Notes: a model not told the origin generated them from the sequence alone. A stretch of DNA of 64,000 bases from Chitinophaga agrisoli (GCF_008386695.1 NZ_VUOC01000001.1:1721813-1785812), one strand, 5' to 3'. Shown: positions 46,907-56,126, counted from the first letter of the stretch. Program-made: numbers and translations.

Positions 46907-48226
46907 ATGGCAACACCGCATTTAACCGCCATGATCAACAGCTATTGCCGGGCATTCATCAACTGGAGCTGTTATGAAGGCATCCCTCAATATGATAGCA
47001 CGCTGGCGGGCTATTTTGCTGCCACGGGGTATCAACTGCATCTGCGGCTGGACTTTACGACCATAGGCAAGGAAGTATTTCTGCCACTGCGGTATTTTTC
47101 AGAAAGCGGCTATCATGTATTCGACTTTCCCGCCGTGGAAAGGGAACTGGCCACAGATCAGCTGGTACCCATAGATGCCGCGCATTTCCTGGTCGTCGTA
47201 ACGGAATATTTGAAGGACAGTTACCCGCAGCTCAGGCTCCGGCAGGCCCTCGATAACCTCGCCGCCTGGCCGGCGCCGGCACTGCTGGGAGATGTGTCTA
47301 TGGCCTCATATAACGCCTGCATAGATAACCTGCTACAGGCGCCTGCGCCGAAGATCCACCTGGTACAGCGCCTGCTCCGTATAATAGCCATATTGGGTTA
47401 TCAACAGCAGGCAGATGAAACAACGCTGCTGCAACAGGCTTATCAGTCGCTGGAACAACACCAACCGGATCATCCGCTGTTACAAGCCAACAGACTCTCC
47501 ATTCCCTGCGAGCTCTTGTCCTTCCTGCATGGAGAGGAGGTTATATACCGTCCTTTCCCCAACCCGCTGCACAAGGCCTTTTTTTCACCGGCGCTTATTC
47601 AGCCCAAAGGAAAAGATCACGTATACAGCCGCTATTTTCCAAAAGAAAACATCACCGTTAGTATCCGCCCTTTTGATATAGACCGCGATCTGGAAATGGT
47701 GCACGAATGGTTTAACCGCGAGCATGCAAAAAAGATCTGGAAAATGGACTGGCCCCTGCGGGAACTGGAAACCTACTATCGTACCATGCTGCCCGGTAAT
47801 GCCGCCCACAGCTATATTGGGGAGATCGATGGCACGCCCACCTACAATTTTGAAGTATACTGGGTCGTGCGCGATCTGCTCTGCGATTACTACGACGCCT
47901 TGCCCACAGATTATGGCACCCACCAGTTTATTGCGCCGGTAGACCCTAAGCAGAAATTCGCCTCGCCTTCTACCCAATCTATGCTCGACTGGGTATTTGC
48001 CCAGCCCCAGGTAGGTAAGATGGTAGGCGAGGGGTCCGTAGAATCGCTCGCCGCCCTTATGAATAAAGCCCATGTGGGTTTCCGGGTGGAGAGGGTGATA
48101 GAGCTGCCGCATAAAAAAGCCAACCTCAATTTCTGCTACCGGGAGTGGTATTGGGCCAAATTCCCGGAGAACCGTCATATCACTACACAAAAACAAACTA
48201 CACATGCAACAACCGTCAGTATATAA
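46907..48226 (+). CDS. Siderophore acyltransferase (IucB/AlcB/DesC-like GNAT) fused to an NIS-synthetase-like N-terminal part
   Basis: A 439-residue protein. The C-terminal half (about 250-430) is the siderophore GNAT domain: SIRPFDIDRDLEMVHEWFN, AHSYIGEIDGTPTYNFEVYW, YGTHQFIAPVD, VGFRVERVIELPHKKANL. It would acylate the N-hydroxylated amine made by the next gene product. The N-terminal half (1-240) looks like a decayed N-terminal lobe of an NIS synthetase: VPIDAAHFLVVVTEYL parallels VPLDALAFIVEFSEQL of synthetase 2, and an E-x6-HP motif (LEQHQPDHP) aligns with IEHAMTGHP. The catalytic lobe (HPWQW, LSILNMG) is absent. Whether the half domain binds, docks or is vestigial is unknown. It overlaps the following gene by 23 nt. 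Confidence 0.85.
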   Translation: MATPHLTAMINSYCRAFINWSCYEGIPQYDSTLAGYFAATGYQLHLRLDFTTIGKEVFLPLRYFSESGYHVFDFPAVERELATDQLVPIDAAHFLVVVTEYLKDSYPQLRLRQALDNLAAWPAPALLGDVSMASYNACIDNLLQAPAPKIHLVQRLLRIIAILGYQQQADETTLLQQAYQSLEQHQPDHPLLQANRLSIPCELLSFLHGEEVIYRPFPNPLHKAFFSPALIQPKGKDHVYSRYFPKENITVSIRPFDIDRDLEMVHEWFNREHAKKIWKMDWPLRELETYYRTMLPGNAAHSYIGEIDGTPTYNFEVYWVVRDLLCDYYDALPTDYGTHQFIAPVDPKQKFASPSTQSMLDWVFAQPQVGKMVGEGSVESLAALMNKAHVGFRVERVIELPHKKANLNFCYREWYWAKFPENRHITTQKQTTHATTVSI

Positions 48227-49532
48227 TATAATAGGCATCGGTATTGGCCCTTTTAACCTGGGCCTGGCAGCGCTGCTGCACCCGGTAAAAGAGGTCAGCG
48301 CCGTTTTCTTTGACCAGGCAGATGGCTTTGATTGGCACCCCGGCCTCATGCTCAACAGCGCTACTCTGCAAACGCCATTTATGGGCACAGACCTGGTGAC
48401 CATGGCAGACCCTACCAGTTGGTTCAGTTTCCTGAACTTTCTCAAACAAACCGGCAGGTTATACCCCTTCTTCATCCGGGAAGACTTCTACATGCTCCGC
48501 AAGGAGTATAACCATTATTGTCAGTGGGCAGTAGCACAACTACCGGCCTGCCGTTTCTCGCATAAGGTCACAAAGCTTTCCTGGCGGGATGGACTGTACG
48601 AAGTAACGGTGCAGCATACCAAAACCGGTCAAACCACTATCGCCTATGCGGAAAAGCTCGTGTTGGGAACGGGTACGCAGCCTTATACGCCCTCCTTCAT
48701 CAACAGGGAAGAGCTGCCGGGTGTGATCCATACCTCCGCTTACCTGCCCGGCAAAGCAGACATCCTGCGCAAAGGCGCCGTTACCATCATCGGCTCCGGC
48801 CAAAGCGCAGCGGAGATCTTTTACGATCTGTTGCCGGAAACAAAACAAGGCTTGCAGTTAAACTGGTTTACCCGGGCAGATAGGTTCTTCCCCATGGAAT
48901 ACTCCAAACTCACGCTGGAGCTCACCTCACCGGAATACGTGGACTATTTCTACCACATGCCGCCGGAACGCCGTAAAAAGATCTTGTCCGGCCAAAACTC
49001 CCTGTTTAAAGGCATCAACTATGATCTCATTAACCAGATCTACGACACCCTCTATGAAATGAGCGTAGGCGGCCGGCAACTAAATGTACAGTTGCAGGCT
49101 AACAGCGAGCTAACAGGCATTACGCCTGGCGGGGCAAGCCATGACTACACGCTGCACTTTACCCAGGTACAGCAGCAGCGGCAGTTCGCCCTGGATACCA
49201 ACTCCGTAGTGCTGGCCACTGGTTACAAATACAACGAGCCGCCCATCCTCCATGGCATCGAAGACCGCATTCGCCGTACCCCGGAGCAGCTGCTGGATGT
49301 GCATCGTAATTATACCATAGACATTCACCACAACGAAATATTTGTACAGAATGCAGAACTGCATACCCACGGCTTCGTAACGCCAGACCTGGGTATGGGC
49401 GCCTACCGCAACTCCCATATCGTTAACGCTGTTGCCGGTCGCGAAGTGTATAAGATAGAAGAGCGCATCGCCTACCAGGATTTTGGCGTAGCCAGTGTAA
49501 AGGAGCCGGTTGCAGACCTGGCCATTACCTAA
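48204..49532 (+). CDS. Lysine/ornithine/diamine N-monooxygenase (IucD/PvdA/DesB-like)
   Basis: A 442-residue FAD- and NADPH-dependent N-hydroxylase that makes the hydroxylamine for hydroxamate groups. The FAD site is IIGIGIGPFNLGLAAL (9-24), then HPGLMLNSATLQTPFMGTDL, the NADPH site TIIGSGQSAAEIFYDLLPE, and the family's ATGY motif (SVVLATGYKYNEPP). The C-terminal LGMGAYRNSHIVNAVAGREVY is typical. Its substrate is probably the diamine from the PLP decarboxylase in the operon or the corresponding amino acid. The start at 48204 overlaps the acyltransferase gene by 23 nt, indicating translational coupling. Confidence 0.95.
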   Translation: MQQPSVYNIIGIGIGPFNLGLAALLHPVKEVSAVFFDQADGFDWHPGLMLNSATLQTPFMGTDLVTMADPTSWFSFLNFLKQTGRLYPFFIREDFYMLRKEYNHYCQWAVAQLPACRFSHKVTKLSWRDGLYEVTVQHTKTGQTTIAYAEKLVLGTGTQPYTPSFINREELPGVIHTSAYLPGKADILRKGAVTIIGSGQSAAEIFYDLLPETKQGLQLNWFTRADRFFPMEYSKLTLELTSPEYVDYFYHMPPERRKKILSGQNSLFKGINYDLINQIYDTLYEMSVGGRQLNVQLQANSELTGITPGGASHDYTLHFTQVQQQRQFALDTNSVVLATGYKYNEPPILHGIEDRIRRTPEQLLDVHRNYTIDIHHNEIFVQNAELHTHGFVTPDLGMGAYRNSHIVNAVAGREVYKIEERIAYQDFGVASVKEPVADLAIT

Positions 49533-49551
49533 CGTTAAACCACTATTACGC

Positions 49552-50958
49552 ATGAACGCCGTGTTGTTAAGGGCCCGTTCCATATTTAACCTGTTTAAGA
49601 GCGCCATTGCCGGCACAGAAAAGGATTTCACCTCCGGCAGTGTAAACCGCGCCACCTTTTTACTATCCGTGCCATCCATGCTGGAGCTGGCCATGGAGTC
49701 CCTGTTCGTGATGGTGGACCTGTTTTTTGTGAGCAGCCTGGGAGAAAGGGCCATCACCATTGTAGGCATCGTTAACTCAGTGATCATTGTTTTTCACTCT
49801 GTGGCCATGGGCTTAAGTATTGCCGCTACCGCCATCATCTCCCGCCGGGTAGGGGAGAAGAAACCCCGTACCGCAGGTCTGGCAGCCATGCAGGCCATTT
49901 ACCTGGGTATTACGATCTCCGTATTGTTCAGCATATTGTCCATCACCTTTAACAAAAATATTTTACACCTGGCCGGCGCTTCGCCGGCTTTGATCCATGA
50001 GGGCGACCTGTTTTCCCGCATCATGTTTGGCTGTATCCTGCTGGTAGTGATGCGCGTACTCATGAACGGGGTATTCCGGGGCGCGGGTAACGCAGCCATG
50101 GCCATGCGCACGCTGCTGCTTTCCAACGCGGTAAATGCCGTATTATGCGCGGTGCTCATCTTTGGCCTGGGGCCTATCCCGTCCTTTGGGTTATTAGGCG
50201 CTGCCATGGCTACCGGTATCGCCAACCTCGTAGGGGTTACCTATCAGTGCTGGTACTTTGGTAAAGCAGAGCAAATGATCACCATCGGTAAACAACAGCT
50301 CATGCTGGTACCTGCTATCATCAAACGGTTGTGCAAACTGGCAGCCTCCGGCACGGTGCAGTACCTGGTACCCTCATCCAGCAGGTTCCTTATGATCATT
50401 GTTGTGGCCAAACTGGGGGAGAGCGTGCTGGCCGGTTATATTGTGGCCAACCGCATTATTATGTTCACCGTACTGCCGGCATGGGGCATTGCCAATGCCG
50501 CGGGGGTGTTAACAGGCCAGAACCTGGGCGCCCGCCAGCCGGAAAGGGCAGAGCAGTCCGTATGGAAAACAGGCGCATTCAATATGTGCTTCCTGGGTAG
50601 CATCGCCATCCTGCTTTTAATATCCGGCCAGAGCCTGGTACACATCTTTACCCGCGAGCCCGTGGTAGTGCAGAATGCCGCCCTTTACCTGCGTTACATG
50701 TCCATCGCGTATTTCTTCTTTGGTTATACCATGGTCATCTCCCGCTCCCTCAATGCGGCGGGTTCCGTACATGTTGTTACGCTGCTGTACGTGCTTATGT
50801 TCTATATAACACAGCTGCCACTGGCCTGGTTACTGGGCATTCATTGGAACTGGGGCCCGCAGGGCATCTTCATCGCCATACTGGCATCGGAAATGGTGCT
50901 GGCCATTGCCTGCGTGATCGTCTTCAGGACCGGCCGCTGGAAAAAAGTAAAACTCTGA
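49552..50958 (+). CDS. MATE-family efflux transporter, probable siderophore exporter
   Basis: A 468-residue inner-membrane transporter of the MATE/NorM family with about twelve hydrophobic segments (for example AITIVGIVNSVIIVFHSVAMGLSIAATAII and AGYIVANRIIMFTVLPAWGIANAAGVLTGQNLGA, here overlapping two helices each). I start at the ATG at 49552; the TTG at 49510 would lie inside the preceding gene. It sits 19 nt after the N-monooxygenase gene and 17 nt before the carrier-protein gene, so export of the siderophore or an intermediate is the natural role. The driving ion (Na+ or H+) cannot be read. Confidence 0.88.
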   Translation: MNAVLLRARSIFNLFKSAIAGTEKDFTSGSVNRATFLLSVPSMLELAMESLFVMVDLFFVSSLGERAITIVGIVNSVIIVFHSVAMGLSIAATAIISRRVGEKKPRTAGLAAMQAIYLGITISVLFSILSITFNKNILHLAGASPALIHEGDLFSRIMFGCILLVVMRVLMNGVFRGAGNAAMAMRTLLLSNAVNAVLCAVLIFGLGPIPSFGLLGAAMATGIANLVGVTYQCWYFGKAEQMITIGKQQLMLVPAIIKRLCKLAASGTVQYLVPSSSRFLMIIVVAKLGESVLAGYIVANRIIMFTVLPAWGIANAAGVLTGQNLGARQPERAEQSVWKTGAFNMCFLGSIAILLLISGQSLVHIFTREPVVVQNAALYLRYMSIAYFFFGYTMVISRSLNAAGSVHVVTLLYVLMFYITQLPLAWLLGIHWNWGPQGIFIAILASEMVLAIACVIVFRTGRWKKVKL

Positions 50959-50975
50959 TCATTAACACCAATAAC

Positions 50976-51218
50976 ATGTATACCACACAACAACTACACG
51001 ATATTTTTGCCAACGCGCTCTCCATTCCGCCAGACCAGGTAACCGCTGACCTCAGCTACCAGAGCATACCGGAATGGGACTCCGTGTCGCATATCTACCT
51101 CATTACAGAACTGGAGGCCGCATTTAACATCACCATCGATACGGATGATATACTGGAAATGAGCAGCCTGGAAAAAGTAAAGGACACCTTACGAAAACAC
51201 AATATCGAACTGGTATGA
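50976..51218 (+). CDS. Acyl/peptidyl carrier protein
   Basis: A stand-alone carrier protein of 80 residues. The phosphopantetheine site is S36 in PEWDSVSHIYLI, followed by LEAAFNITIDTDDILEMSSLEKVKDTL, the usual helix II-IV pattern. It overlaps the adenylating-enzyme gene by 4 nt (ATGA), so the two are translationally coupled and probably work as a loading pair. A matching phosphopantetheinyl transferase is not encoded in the window. Confidence 0.9.
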   Translation: MYTTQQLHDIFANALSIPPDQVTADLSYQSIPEWDSVSHIYLITELEAAFNITIDTDDILEMSSLEKVKDTLRKHNIELV

Positions 51219-52606
51219 AACTCTATGAACTGATAGCCCGCAATCCACACCTGCAATATATAGATGCCGCCTCCGGCAACAGCTGCCGCCTGCCAGATCT
51301 CAGGTCTTCCCTGGATCTCACGGACCAGCAGCAGCTGGCCCTGCTTTACCTGGATAATTCCATCGCAGCCATAGAGCTGTTACTGAATTGCCTGGATAGC
51401 CGCCTCACTATTGCCCTGTTAAGCCCTAAGCTGCACACGGCATATAAACAGCAGCTGGAGGCAGCTTACGCGCCCTATTATATCTATGATCCCACCAGGG
51501 AACAGATCCAGGAGTATACGCCATACAAAGCTTCCGCCACTATATCGCTCTTCCGTAACCAGGAAAACAGGGCCAACATTCACCCGGATCTTAAATTGCT
51601 GCTCAGCACTTCCGGTACCACCGGCTCTCCAAAATTTGTAAAGCTGTCAGAAGCCAACCTGGTCCAGAATGCTTTATCCATTATTGATTACCTGCCCATC
51701 AACAGCCAGGATGTAACGCCGCTGAACCTCCCCGTGTTTTATTCCTACGGGCTATCCGTGTTTACCACCAATAGCATCGCGGGCGGTACTATCGTCTGTG
51801 CCAACCGCGATGTGGTGCAAAAAGAGTTCTGGGAAGATAGCCAGCGCTACGGATACACCTCTATAGCAGGCGTGCCCTATGTATATGAGATGTTGCACCG
51901 TATTGGCTTTTGCCGTAAAGAATACCCTGCCTTGCGTTACATGACACAGGCCGGCGGTAAATTAAACCCTGCCCTCGTAAACATTTTTGGCGAATACCTG
52001 GCGGCCCGTAGCAAACAGTTCTTTGTCATGTACGGCCAAACAGAAGCTACCGCCCGTATGTCCTGGATGCCGCCACAGGCCCTGCTGCAGAAACCCGGTT
52101 CCATTGGCCTGCCGGTAAGGAATGGCCAGTTCTGTATAGCTCCGGATACGCAGGAACTGCTGTACACCGGCCCCAATGTCTTTGGCGGTTATGCCCATAC
52201 GGCCGCAGACCTGGCCACATTTGAGCCCTTACCAGTATTACATACCGGCGATGTGGCCAAACAGGACGATGACGGCTATTACTACATCACCGGCCGTATG
52301 AAACGTTTTGTAAAGCTGTTTGGTGCAAGGGTAAACCTCGATGAGGTAGAAACGATCTTAAAGCAGGAGACCAATGGCGGCACATTCGCCTGTATTGGAA
52401 GGGAAGATCAGCACCTCCTGGTATTGCACGAACATGCAGACTTGGAAGACAAGGCCATCCGGCAGCTGCTGAGTGAAAAATTGCACCTGCATCCCAGTGC
52501 CTTCAAAGTACAGCAGGTAGATCGGTTTGTATTAACGCCTAATGGAAAGCCGGATTACGCCGCTATGCAGCAGAAATTACATGAAAAGGCTATCGCAACT
52601 GCATAG
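51215..52606 (+). CDS. AMP-binding acyl/amino-acyl ligase (adenylation enzyme) for the carrier protein
   Basis: A 463-residue adenylate-forming enzyme. Core motifs: LLLSTSGTTGSPKFVKLS (P-loop), YGQTEATARM, VLHTGDVAKQDDDGYYYITGR, FVKLFGARVNLDEVE and the C-terminal lysine in TPNGKPDY. It is shorter than typical acyl-CoA ligases, like the free-standing adenylation enzymes that load carrier proteins (compare AsbC with AsbD in petrobactin synthesis). The acid it activates is unknown; no 3-dehydroshikimate dehydratase for dihydroxybenzoate is nearby. The gene ends 5 nt before the stop of the convergent PepSY gene. Confidence 0.88.
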   Translation: MKLYELIARNPHLQYIDAASGNSCRLPDLRSSLDLTDQQQLALLYLDNSIAAIELLLNCLDSRLTIALLSPKLHTAYKQQLEAAYAPYYIYDPTREQIQEYTPYKASATISLFRNQENRANIHPDLKLLLSTSGTTGSPKFVKLSEANLVQNALSIIDYLPINSQDVTPLNLPVFYSYGLSVFTTNSIAGGTIVCANRDVVQKEFWEDSQRYGYTSIAGVPYVYEMLHRIGFCRKEYPALRYMTQAGGKLNPALVNIFGEYLAARSKQFFVMYGQTEATARMSWMPPQALLQKPGSIGLPVRNGQFCIAPDTQELLYTGPNVFGGYAHTAADLATFEPLPVLHTGDVAKQDDDGYYYITGRMKRFVKLFGARVNLDEVETILKQETNGGTFACIGREDQHLLVLHEHADLEDKAIRQLLSEKLHLHPSAFKVQQVDRFVLTPNGKPDYAAMQQKLHEKAIATA

Positions 52607-52638
52607 CAACGTTACTGCAACTGCATAGCAACCTTACT
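52595..52638. repeat. 22-bp tandem direct repeat spanning two stop codons
   Basis: Units 52595-52616 and 52617-52638 (beginning GCAACTGCATAGCAAC) are adjacent and differ at one base. The stop codons of the adenylation gene (52604-52606) and of the convergent PepSY gene (52612-52614) both lie in the first unit. Confidence 0.85.
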
Positions 52639-53775
52639 CCCTACCACGCGTTGGTAGGGTAGCTTTTTAGCGGTTTTCTTGCGTTTGCCCCACCAGATAT
52701 AAAAGCCGGTTATGGGCAAAGAGGCCGCCATCAATGCTGCCAGGAAGATAATGATCCGGCCGGGGAGGCCGGCAATGCCGCCGGTATGGATATCATAATT
52801 CATACGGATGGCCTTTTCTGCCGCCCCGGCGTCCGCATAACGGCTCCAGTAGGCCAGGGGGATAGCCTCCGCAGTATACTGATCAAAATAGAGATGGTCA
52901 GTACGGTAATAAGTGCCTTTATCCGGGTACACCCTTACAATAATGGCGGCGCTGTCATTGGCTGGCAGGTTAAACTGGTAGCCCTTTGCTTCCGCCCTGG
53001 TAGTTAAGATGGTCTGGTAGATCTTGTCCAGCGGTTGCATATCACCGGTAGCAGGTACTTTGGCGCATACCGGTACCGGCGGTTTACGTTGCCCGGCCTT
53101 ACCGCCCAACAAAGCAAATTCAGCGTTCCCCGCCCATTCAAATGCCCACACCATACCGGTAAATACGGTAAAGATGATGCCCCAGCTGATATAAAAGCCC
53201 AGCACATTATGCAGGTCATAATTAAGCCGTTTGGGCGAAGCGCCCCATTTTACCTTAAAGCTGGTTTTGCGCCGCGCCTTATTGGTAGGCCACCACATCA
53301 CAATACCGCTAACGATCATAATAAAGAAGATAAGGCAGCCGCCGCTGGTCACACAACGCCCTATCTCCTGTGGCAGCCACAGGTACATATGCCCGTTCAG
53401 CATAAAACGGAAAAAATCCTTGTTCACGTCCTTCACCTTTAATACCTCTCCGCTATAGGGGTTCAGATATACGGCGTAGTAATAAGGGGATGGTTTTTTA
53501 GCAAAGAACTGTACCATTACGGAAGCATCCTTTCCTTTAAACAGGATACGGGTGGGGGGAATACCGGGCAGCTGCTGCACGGCAATATCTTTGATAACAG
53601 ACAATGGCAGAAAGGGTTTGTTCTCCGCTTTTACCGTCAGGTAGGGTTGGGTGGCTTTGCTAAGCTCCGGTTGAAAGGCATAGATAGCGCCGGTAAGCGC
53701 CATCACTACGATCACTAGCCCGGATGCAAGTCCGAGCCAGAGATGTAGTGTAGATATAATTTTCTTCAATGTCAT
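52612..53775 (-). CDS. PepSY-associated transmembrane protein, putative ferric-siderophore reductase
   Basis: A 387-residue inner-membrane protein of the PepSY-TM (PiuB/FoxB-like) family. Transmembrane helices are visible at about 8-32 (LHLWLGLASGLVIVVMALTGAIY), 143-165 (CLIFFIMIVSGIVMWWP), 196-215 (GFYISWGIIFTVFTGMVW) and near 345-370. Conserved His residues in the first helix and in DLHNVLGF could hold heme. Such proteins often lie next to siderophore receptors and are proposed or shown to reduce the ferric siderophore. It is 2 nt from the receptor gene on the same strand and follows it in the operon. Confidence 0.87.
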   Translation of the reverse strand: MTLKKIISTLHLWLGLASGLVIVVMALTGAIYAFQPELSKATQPYLTVKAENKPFLPLSVIKDIAVQQLPGIPPTRILFKGKDASVMVQFFAKKPSPYYYAVYLNPYSGEVLKVKDVNKDFFRFMLNGHMYLWLPQEIGRCVTSGGCLIFFIMIVSGIVMWWPTNKARRKTSFKVKWGASPKRLNYDLHNVLGFYISWGIIFTVFTGMVWAFEWAGNAEFALLGGKAGQRKPPVPVCAKVPATGDMQPLDKIYQTILTTRAEAKGYQFNLPANDSAAIIVRVYPDKGTYYRTDHLYFDQYTAEAIPLAYWSRYADAGAAEKAIRMNYDIHTGGIAGLPGRIIIFLAALMAASLPITGFYIWWGKRKKTAKKLPYQRVVGSKVAMQLQ

Positions 53776-53777
53776 GT

Positions 53778-56126
53778 TTAGAATTTAAATGCAACGCTTG
53801 CCAGGAAATTCAGCTGCTTCTGCGGGGTGCCTACCGGGTTCCAGTACTGCTCATTCAACAGGTTATTGGCTTTAACAGATAACCTGTATTTAGGCTGATC
53901 ATAGAACACCGTGGCGTTCACCAGCGTATAAGTCGGCAGCACAAAGGTATTGGTTGCCTCAAACCAGGAATCGCTGATATAGTTAGCGCCCGCGCCAAAG
54001 CCCAGTCCTTTTGCCTTACCATGGGTCAGATAATAGCTTACCCAGATATTCGCTACGTCCTTGGGGCTGGCTGTTACATATTTGCCTTGCAGGGCCGGGC
54101 TGGCATTCGTGTATTTATTCTCATTATGGGCATAACCGGCAATAATGTTCAGGCCGGGTACCGGGTTGGCGGTCAGGTCTGCCTCATATCCTTTGCTGTG
54201 CTGGGTGCCATCCTGCCGGGTAAAGGTCTTGCCATCTACCACCTCTGTACGGGTAGAGTTGGTAACGGCTATATCATAGTAGCTGGCGCTGCCGCTCAGT
54301 TTGCCATTGATGATGTCTACTTTAACGCCGCCTTCCCACTGGTTGCCATACTGCGGTTTCAGCTCCAGGATGGAGTTATCCGGCTGGTTCACAGGTCCCA
54401 GGTTCACAAAACCGTTCATATAGTTACCAAACAGGGATACCTTCTCCTTCACCACCTGGTATACAAGGCCAAACTTGGGCGACAGCGAATTCTGGTTATA
54501 GTCGCCGGTATACTTGCCGCTGGCAATGGCATAGGTACCATCTGTGGTGTAGCGATCTGCGCGCAGGCTCAGCATCGCCATCAGGGCAGGGGTGATATTG
54601 AACACGTCAGATATGTAGGCGCTGTAGTTATATGCTTTGGCGGTACTGCCCACAAAGCCTTTCTGGTAGGAGAGGGCATTCAGCTTTTCTGCGCTGATAT
54701 CAGGCAGCGGCTGGTTAATGTTCACTTTATCATAAGCTACCGTTACACGGTACAGCTGGTTGTAATTGTAGTTATAATCCAGGCCGATCACTACCCGGTT
54801 CCGGAAATTGCCCAGGTAAAAATCGCCTATAAAATTCTGCTGCAGCTGGATATTACCAAATGTCTCCGGCGTTTGGTTCCTCACCGTACGCGCCATCATA
54901 GTATCGCTCACCAGGGATAAAGTAGCCCAGTACAGGTGGTTGTAAAAACCTTCAGAATACAGGTAATTAGTCTGGGAGGTCCAGTTGTCAGAGATCTTGT
55001 ATTCCACTTGTGCCTGTATGTTATTGATACCGTTGGCTACATCCAGGCTGTTATTAATATAAGACCGTTTATAGTCAATAGGTAGGTCCTTAAAGCTGCG
55101 GGCAGTTACCTTGCTCAGGGAGTCAATGGCAAAAGCGGTAGTGGTATAGGAGGCGCGGGTTACTTCCACATCCAGGGAAAACTTCAGGCGGTCATTCACC
55201 TGGTAGGTAATGCTGGGGGCAATGGTATAATTCTTCGCATAACCCTGGTCCTGGAAAGAGCCTTCGGTTTGCGCGCCGGCATTTAAACGGAACAGTAAGG
55301 TCTTGTCTTTATTCAGCGGTGCGTTCACATCCGCGGTTACACGGCCAAACTGGTAGCTGCCGCCGGTAAAGCTCACTTCGCCGCCAAAATCTTCATAAGG
55401 TTTTTTGGTCACGTAGTTGAATACGCCACCAAAGGTCACATTCCGGTTGCTGCCAAACAAAGTGCCGGAGGGGCCTTTGATCACTTCTACCCGCTCCAGG
55501 ATGATGGGGTTCAGTGGTACAATAGCGCTGGTCACCATGCCATTGCGCATACCCATGGAGTTGGCAAAACCGCGTATGGTCATCCCCTGGGAGCCGCCCG
55601 CTGCAAAATTGGGCACCGCGCCGGGTATATTCCGGTACAGGTCCGTACGTTCCGTGATTACCTGTTCTTTGATCAGTTCTTTGCCGGCTACCTGGTATAC
55701 CTGCGGGTTCTCCAGGTTCTTAATGGGCAGGCGGGCGATCTGCTCGCTCTCCCGGTGGCCAAATTTATTATGGCTGCCGGTAATGGTGATCTCCTGCAAC
55801 TGGGTGCTGGATACCTGTAGCTGCAAACTGACCGCAGTTACTTTATTTCTTTCAACCGTTACCTCCTGTACCAGGGTCTCATAACCTACCAGGGAAACTT
55901 CCAGCTGGTGAGGGCCTGCCGGTACCCGGCTAAGGGTAAAAGTCCCATCCTCACCTGTGAGGGTGGTCTTATGTGCGTCTTTTATCAGGATGGTAACAGC
56001 CGCTGCCGGGCGGTTGTCGTTCGTAGTTATTTTACCTTTAATGGTCCCAAAATCATTTTCTTCGTTCGTATAGGCAAACCCGCATAAGGGTAATAATAAT
56101 AGGATAATTTGTACAACTTGCTTCAT
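53778..56126 (-). CDS. TonB-dependent siderophore receptor with carboxypeptidase-regulatory N-terminal domain
   Basis: A 782-residue outer-membrane receptor. The signal peptide (MKQVVQIILLLLPLCGFAY) is followed by a CarboxypepD_reg-like domain (about 28-105, GTIKGKITTNDNRPAAAVTI), the plug (about 110-245, GMTIRGFANSMGMRNG, RVEVIKGPSGTLFGSN) and a FhuA/FoxA-type barrel ending QLNFLASVAFKF. It is a single-component receptor, unlike the SusC proteins here, and lacks an STN domain. Its place opposite the biosynthetic operon makes it the likely uptake receptor for the siderophore made there. Confidence 0.93.
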   Translation of the reverse strand: MKQVVQIILLLLPLCGFAYTNEENDFGTIKGKITTNDNRPAAAVTILIKDAHKTTLTGEDGTFTLSRVPAGPHQLEVSLVGYETLVQEVTVERNKVTAVSLQLQVSSTQLQEITITGSHNKFGHRESEQIARLPIKNLENPQVYQVAGKELIKEQVITERTDLYRNIPGAVPNFAAGGSQGMTIRGFANSMGMRNGMVTSAIVPLNPIILERVEVIKGPSGTLFGSNRNVTFGGVFNYVTKKPYEDFGGEVSFTGGSYQFGRVTADVNAPLNKDKTLLFRLNAGAQTEGSFQDQGYAKNYTIAPSITYQVNDRLKFSLDVEVTRASYTTTAFAIDSLSKVTARSFKDLPIDYKRSYINNSLDVANGINNIQAQVEYKISDNWTSQTNYLYSEGFYNHLYWATLSLVSDTMMARTVRNQTPETFGNIQLQQNFIGDFYLGNFRNRVVIGLDYNYNYNQLYRVTVAYDKVNINQPLPDISAEKLNALSYQKGFVGSTAKAYNYSAYISDVFNITPALMAMLSLRADRYTTDGTYAIASGKYTGDYNQNSLSPKFGLVYQVVKEKVSLFGNYMNGFVNLGPVNQPDNSILELKPQYGNQWEGGVKVDIINGKLSGSASYYDIAVTNSTRTEVVDGKTFTRQDGTQHSKGYEADLTANPVPGLNIIAGYAHNENKYTNASPALQGKYVTASPKDVANIWVSYYLTHGKAKGLGFGAGANYISDSWFEATNTFVLPTYTLVNATVFYDQPKYRLSVKANNLLNEQYWNPVGTPQKQLNFLASVAFKF

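Noticed and set aside
47585-48475. 296-codon minus-strand frame across the acyltransferase and N-monooxygenase genes
   Set aside because: Both sense genes have strong catalytic motifs here; the antisense frame has none.
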